This document shows, in pieces, positions 60,225-64,000 of a stretch of DNA of 64,000 nt; position 1 is the first letter of the stretch; every line of letters starts with the position of its first letter. Source of the stretch: Kitasatospora gansuensis (GTDB lineage Bacteria > Actinomycetota > Actinomycetes > Streptomycetales > Streptomycetaceae); NCBI RefSeq assembly GCF_014203705.1, contig NZ_JACHJR010000001.1, positions 558,001-622,000 on the forward strand, read 5' to 3'. A model generated the notes under the pieces. The model was not told where the DNA came from and searched no databases. It saw only the letters and a program-made list of their open reading frames with translations. The position numbers were made by a program, and so were the translations under genes.

Positions 60225-61550
60225 ATGCTCGACGGTCTGGCAGACCACTGCGCCGAGGCGCTCCGCGCACACGGGTGCCCCTCGGTCTCGGTCGCGGTGG
60301 CCTCGCACGGTGAGGTGGTCCTCGCCGAGGCGTACGGCCTGGCGGACGTCGCCGCCGGGGTCCCGGCCACGCCCGGCACGGCGTACGGGCTGGCCTCCGC
60401 CACCAAGCCGGTCACCGCCACCGCCGTCTGCCTGGCCGCCGACGACGGGCTGCTGGACCTGGACGCCCCGGTCCCCGGCAGCCACCGGTGGCCCGCCCCG
60501 ACGGTGCGTCAGCTGCTGCAGCACCGGGGCGGCTTCGCGGCCCACTACGACTTCCACTACGGCGAGGGCGCGGGCCCGATCGACGCGGACCACTACGCCG
60601 TGCTGTTCCGGGAGCCGGGCTCCGGGTTCGAGTACGCCAACCTCGGCTACCAGGCGCTCGGCCGGCTGCTGGAGGAGGTCACCGGCCGATCGCTCGCGGA
60701 GTTCGTCCGGGAGCGGGTGACCGAGCCGCTCGGGCTGACCGGCTGGCACCTCGGGCCGTCCTGGCCGGGCCCCACCCCGGCGGCGGTCCGGTACACGCCC
60801 GACGGCCGCGCCTACCCCGGGCGCTGCGCCACCAGCCACCCCGGGGCCACCGAGGGCTGGGCGACCGCGACCGACCTGGCGCGCTTCGGCCAGGACTACG
60901 AGCGCCTGCTGAAGCCGGAGACGCTGGCGGCCGTACGGGCCGGCCTCCCGCTCAACCCCCACCTCGGGTACGGGCTGGGCTGGTGCGTGTCCTCCGGCGA
61001 CGGGCCGGTGGTGCAGAGCCACGGCGGCGGCATGGGCGGCGTGGCGGCGATGCTCGCCACGGTGCCGGAGCAGCGGCTCTCGGTGGCCGTGCTGACCAAC
61101 AGCACCGACAAGGCGGCCCGCGACTCGATCGTCAGGTACGTGCTGACCGCCCTGGTCCCGGGGTACACGGACGAGCGGATCGCCCCGGTGACCGAGGACC
61201 CGGCCCGCCCGATGGACCTGCCGCCGGGCCGCTGGACGGGCACCGTCGGCACGCCGGAGGGCGAACTCCCGCTGACCGTGGAGATATTGCCGGACCGTAC
61301 GGTACAACTCCGGCTGAGCGACGGTCAGCAGGCCACCGCCCCGGCCACCGCCTCCCGGGCGTACGACCTGCGGGCGCACTTCCCGCTGCAGCTGCCGACC
61401 GCCGACGCCCGGATCGGCAGCCCGCAGCTTGGTCTCGAACTCCGTCTCGACCAGGGCCGGTTGACCGGCGCGGCCCGTACGTTCAAGAACGGCGACGGCG
61501 AGGGCCTGCTCGGGAACTTCCTCAGCCACCCCTGCGAGCTGAGGCCATAG
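60225..61550 (+). CDS. Class C beta-lactamase-fold serine hydrolase
   Basis: 441 residues from ATG 60225, which has AAAGGGAGGGTG upstream. Penicillin-binding/class C signatures: catalytic SxxK in [17 protein letters not shown] (near residue 66), the Y-x-N in [12 protein letters not shown], and HGGGMGG in place of K-T-G. Residues beyond about 330 form a beta-rich lipocalin-like C-domain ([20 protein letters not shown]). No signal peptide, so it is probably cytosolic, an esterase or peptidase rather than a true secreted beta-lactamase. Its end overlaps the convergent argB by 29 bases. Confidence 0.9.
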   Translation: MLDGLADHCAEALRAHGCPSVSVAVASHGEVVLAEAYGLADVAAGVPATPGTAYGLASATKPVTATAVCLAADDGLLDLDAPVPGSHRWPAPTVRQLLQHRGGFAAHYDFHYGEGAGPIDADHYAVLFREPGSGFEYANLGYQALGRLLEEVTGRSLAEFVRERVTEPLGLTGWHLGPSWPGPTPAAVRYTPDGRAYPGRCATSHPGATEGWATATDLARFGQDYERLLKPETLAAVRAGLPLNPHLGYGLGWCVSSGDGPVVQSHGGGMGGVAAMLATVPEQRLSVAVLTNSTDKAARDSIVRYVLTALVPGYTDERIAPVTEDPARPMDLPPGRWTGTVGTPEGELPLTVEILPDRTVQLRLSDGQQATAPATASRAYDLRAHFPLQLPTADARIGSPQLGLELRLDQGRLTGAARTFKNGDGEGLLGNFLSHPCELRP

Positions 61551-62421
61551 CTACCGCACTCCGCGCGGCGTCCGGCACCACCAGGGTCCCGGTGGGGTCG
61601 GCGCCGAAGGAGCGCAGCAGGCTGTGCCGGACCCGGCCGTCCAGGACCCGGGCGGTGGCCACGCCCGCTCGGACCGCCCGCAGGCAGCCCTCCATCTTCG
61701 GCACCATGCCGGTGGTCAACTCCGGCAGCAGGGCGTCGAGTTCACTGGTAGTCAGCCGGGTGATCAGCGAGCCGGGGTCGGGCCAGTCGGCGTACAGGCC
61801 CGCCACGTCGGTGAGCATCAGCAGGCGGGTGGCGCCGAGCGCGATCGCCAGTGCGGCCGCGGCGGTGTCGGCGTTCACGTTGTAGACGTGGCCGTCGGCG
61901 CCCCGGGCGATCGAGGAGATCACCGGGATCCGACCGTCCGCGAGCAGCGCCCGCAGGGCGCCCGCCTCGACCTGGACCACGTCGCCGACCAGCCCGATGT
62001 CCACCGGCTCGCCGTCCACCACGGCGTACCGCTTCACGGCCGTCATGGTGTGCGCGTCCTCGCCGGTCATGCCGACCGCGAACGGGCCGTACGCGTTGAC
62101 CAGCCCGACCAGCTCGCGCTGGACCTGACCTGCCAGCACCATCCGCACCACGTCCATGGTCTCGGGCGTGGTGACCCGCAGACCGGCCGTGAACGAGGAC
62201 TCCAGGCCGAGCCGCCCGAGCTGGGCGCTGATCTGCGGGCCGCCGCCGTGCACCACCACCGGGTACAGACCGGCCTGCCGGAGCAGCACCACGTCGGCCG
62301 CGAAGGCGGCCTTCAACTCCTGGTCCACCATGGCATTTCCGCCGAACTTGACCACCACGATGCTGCCGCGGAACCGCTCCAGCGACGGCAGCGCCTCCAG
62401 CAGACCGACGCGACTGCTCAA
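61522..62421 (-). CDS. argB: Acetylglutamate kinase (ArgB), probable iron-regulated copy
   Basis: 299 residues from TTG 62421, with GGGGGAGC close upstream. Amino-acid-kinase fold: [40 protein letters not shown], the Glu-binding [77 protein letters not shown]. It phosphorylates N-acetyl-L-glutamate in ornithine/arginine synthesis. Other arg genes are absent nearby, where Streptomyces argB normally sits in an argCJBD cluster. A strong iron box (62459-62477) stands upstream, so the enzyme may supply ornithine for hydroxamate siderophores under iron limitation. It could also be the only argB copy; the window cannot decide. Confidence 0.92.
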   Translation of the reverse strand: MSSRVGLLEALPSLERFRGSIVVVKFGGNAMVDQELKAAFAADVVLLRQAGLYPVVVHGGGPQISAQLGRLGLESSFTAGLRVTTPETMDVVRMVLAGQVQRELVGLVNAYGPFAVGMTGEDAHTMTAVKRYAVVDGEPVDIGLVGDVVQVEAGALRALLADGRIPVISSIARGADGHVYNVNADTAAAALAIALGATRLLMLTDVAGLYADWPDPGSLITRLTTSELDALLPELTTGMVPKMEGCLRAVRAGVATARVLDGRVRHSLLRSFGADPTGTLVVPDAARSAVAMASARRGG

Positions 62422-62458
62422 AGCTCCCCCAAGGCAGACATGGACCGACCGAAGCCGG

Positions 62459-62477
62459 TCAGGTAAGGCTTACCTTA
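62459..62477. promoter_or_regulatory. Iron box (DmdR/IdeR-type operator)
   Basis: TCAGGTAAGGCTTACCTTA matches the 19-bp DmdR1/IdeR consensus TTAGGTTAGGCTAACCTAA at 15 positions and contains a perfect 7-1-7 palindrome. It lies 38 bases upstream of the argB start. Such boxes are bound by the iron-loaded repressor, so the gene would be expressed when iron is scarce. Confidence 0.82.
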
Positions 62478-62711
62478 GCTGCTGTCGGCGTGAGTCGTCA
62501 CACCGTCGGTTCCATCCAACGCGCCGCGAGCGGCCCGAGGATGGCCGACAGAAGAACACCGGCGGGACACCGGCCTGCTGTTCACCTTGACCAGGCCGTA
62601 ACCGGTTTGCCCCCGGCCGGGCGAATCGCGATGATCGAGCCGAGCTACGACCGTCGGACGAGCGTTCCAGCGCCACCTGAGTCGTGACCACCGACCACCC
62701 GGGAGATGTCT

Positions 62712-64000
62712 GTGAACACCGAACTGTCCGAAGCCTGGAGCCTGTTCGACTCCGGCGACCCGCAGGGCGCGATGCGGGCCCTGCGCGCCGCGGCCGACGG
62801 GCTGCCGTCCGCCGAGCTTGCGCCGCTGGCCGGGCGGCTGGCCGCCGCGGCCGGCTACGACGACCTGGTCGAGGCGGCGGCCGCGCTGGCCGGCCGTCCG
62901 GACGGGGCCGCGCAGCTCTACGACTTCGGCTACGCCTGCATCGAGCGCGGGGTCTCCCAGCTCGCCGTCCCCGCCCTCCGGCAGGCGCTGACGGTGAGCC
63001 TGAGCCGGCCGCCCCGTCGGCGCCTGTTCGGCCGCGGCCGGCCCAGCCCCCGGCAGGTGCTGCTGGAGCTGGCCGTCGCGCTGGAGGACGGGCAGCGGCA
63101 CGCGGAGGCGGTCACCCTGCTCCAGGAGCACGACCGGCTGACGGCGGACTGGCCGGACCGCTACCTGCTGGTCCACAACGCCCTGATGGACGGTCGGCTC
63201 GACCTGGCCCGCCAGGTCTTCGGCTCGCTCGGCGCACCGGACGAGGACTGGGACGAGCCCGCCGACCGGATCCGCCGCACGCTGGCCCGGGCCACCGACG
63301 CCACCCCCGCCGACCGGCAGGACCTGCGCGGCTGGCACTACACCCTGACCGGCGGCCTGCTCACCACCCTCTCGCCGTACGGCTTCCAGGCCGGGATGAC
63401 CGGCCGCTGGGCCTACCTGCGCGACAGCTTCGAGTCCTGCCGCCACGGCCTGGACCGGCTGCGCGCGGTGCTGGCCGCCACCGGCCGTACGCCCGCCTCG
63501 GTCGCCCTGCTGCCGGACCGCGGCAGCCACGCCCTCGGCCTGGCGGCCGCCCGGCTGCTCGGCCTGCCCGCCGCGCCGTACCGGCCCGGGACGCCGGGCG
63601 CGCTGGTGGTGGCGTACGACCTGAACAACTGTGACCCGGAGCTGGTCGCGGAGCTGTTCGAGCGCGCGCCCGACGAGATCCTCTACGAGCACGCCACCTG
63701 CTGGACCGACTCGCCCGCCGTCTCGGCCGACATCTCCACCCTGCTGGCCCAGGTGGCGATCGCCCCCTGGGAGTCCGGCATGGCGTTCACCGAGGACGGC
63801 GAGCCCAAGGACGACCCCGCGGACGAGCGCTCGCCTGAGCAGCTCGCGGACGCGATCCTGGCCGACGCGGCCGAGCCGGACGAGGGCGACGGCGAGACCC
63901 CGGCCGACCCGGAGCAGGCTCTCACCGCCTTCGCTGCCCGGGTGAACGGCAGCTGGCTCACCGGCTCCCGGGACCGGATCCGCTCCGCCGGGCCGGTCCG
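62712..64000 (+). CDS. Unrecognised protein with helical repeats (3' end outside window)
   Basis: About 429 residues are visible; the frame is open at base 64000. GTG 62712 is preferred, with GGGAG 6 bases upstream; ATG 62706 directly abuts that site. The N-terminal 220 residues consist of short Ala/Leu helices in TPR/Sel1-like repetition (ELSEAWSLFDSGDPQGAMRA, VLLELAVALEDGQRHAEAVT). A second part (about 215-330) holds GWHYTLTGGLLTTLSPYGF and VALLPDRGSHALGLAAARLL, and the visible end is acidic (PDEGDGETPADPEQ). No known enzyme motif is seen. It lies divergent from argB with about 290 bases between, containing the iron box, so it might share iron control. Confidence 0.75.
   Translation, partial: MNTELSEAWSLFDSGDPQGAMRALRAAADGLPSAELAPLAGRLAAAAGYDDLVEAAAALAGRPDGAAQLYDFGYACIERGVSQLAVPALRQALTVSLSRPPRRRLFGRGRPSPRQVLLELAVALEDGQRHAEAVTLLQEHDRLTADWPDRYLLVHNALMDGRLDLARQVFGSLGAPDEDWDEPADRIRRTLARATDATPADRQDLRGWHYTLTGGLLTTLSPYGFQAGMTGRWAYLRDSFESCRHGLDRLRAVLAATGRTPASVALLPDRGSHALGLAAARLLGLPAAPYRPGTPGALVVAYDLNNCDPELVAELFERAPDEILYEHATCWTDSPAVSADISTLLAQVAIAPWESGMAFTEDGEPKDDPADERSPEQLADAILADAAEPDEGDGETPADPEQALTAFAARVNGSWLTGSRDRIRSAGPV

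Overview
The window comes from a high-GC actinobacterium, almost certainly Streptomycetaceae (Streptomyces or Kitasatospora). Codon third positions are nearly all G or C. GTG and TTG starts and GGAGG-type ribosome sites are common. The sporulation pair smeA-sffA lies next to rbpA, and a riboflavin operon carries ribM/pnuX. The stretch smeA-sffA / rbpA / fxsA / lnt / lrp / acyl-CoA dehydrogenase / CBS transporters / hisG-hisE / rib operon resembles, from memory, a conserved Streptomyces core-chromosome block. I saw no insertion sequence, prophage, CRISPR array, tRNA or rRNA.

Layout. 1-8217 (minus strand): a phosphate-uptake-like cluster with PstC, PstA, two PstS-like secreted proteins, a giant membrane-tethered binding protein and a small secreted protein; no PstB ATPase or PhoU is inside the window. 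8531-14611: small genes, a paired DUF1508 operon, a membrane metallophosphoesterase, a VOC protein, a secreted transglycosylase-like protein, a glycosyltransferase and a HIT-like protein. 14684-20869: an FAD/Fe-S D-lactate-type oxidoreductase, then a cytoplasmic subtilase closely followed by an alpha/beta hydrolase, and a PaaI thioesterase. 21043-25049: a CBS protein, a slipin, a family-5 uracil-DNA glycosylase, CHAD, GNAT and ankyrin proteins. 25299-30162: smeA, sffA, rbpA behind a textbook SigR promoter, fxsA and lnt.

30262-38910 holds a SigE-type ECF sigma factor with a coupled membrane partner, an amidohydrolase, an Lrp regulator with two perfect palindromes in its divergent promoter region, an acyl-CoA dehydrogenase, a P-loop kinase-like protein, a possible small RNA, an EccA-like AAA+ ATPase and a secreted protein with KPPMK repeats. 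39051-46798 holds two coupled CNNM/CBS membrane proteins, a PH-like protein, hisG, hisE and ribE-ribM-ribBA-ribH under an FMN riboswitch.

46885-64000 is more accessory in character: an SMP-30 lactonase, a PPOX-type flavoprotein, an MFS pump with a winged-helix-like tail, a VOC protein, a MerR regulator with a clear 19-bp-spacer operator facing a double alpha/beta hydrolase, a second D-lactate-type FAD/Fe-S fusion, a second SecY coupled to a DUF4188 protein opposite another MerR-like regulator with paired operators, a DHFR/RibD-fold protein, a class C beta-lactamase-fold hydrolase, an acetylglutamate kinase gene behind an iron box, and an unrecognised protein running off the right end. The leads that seem most worth following are the subtilase-hydrolase pair, the accessory SecY unit, the iron-box argB, the twin palindromes next to lrp, and the promoter-hairpin-terminator unit at about 36.5 kb.
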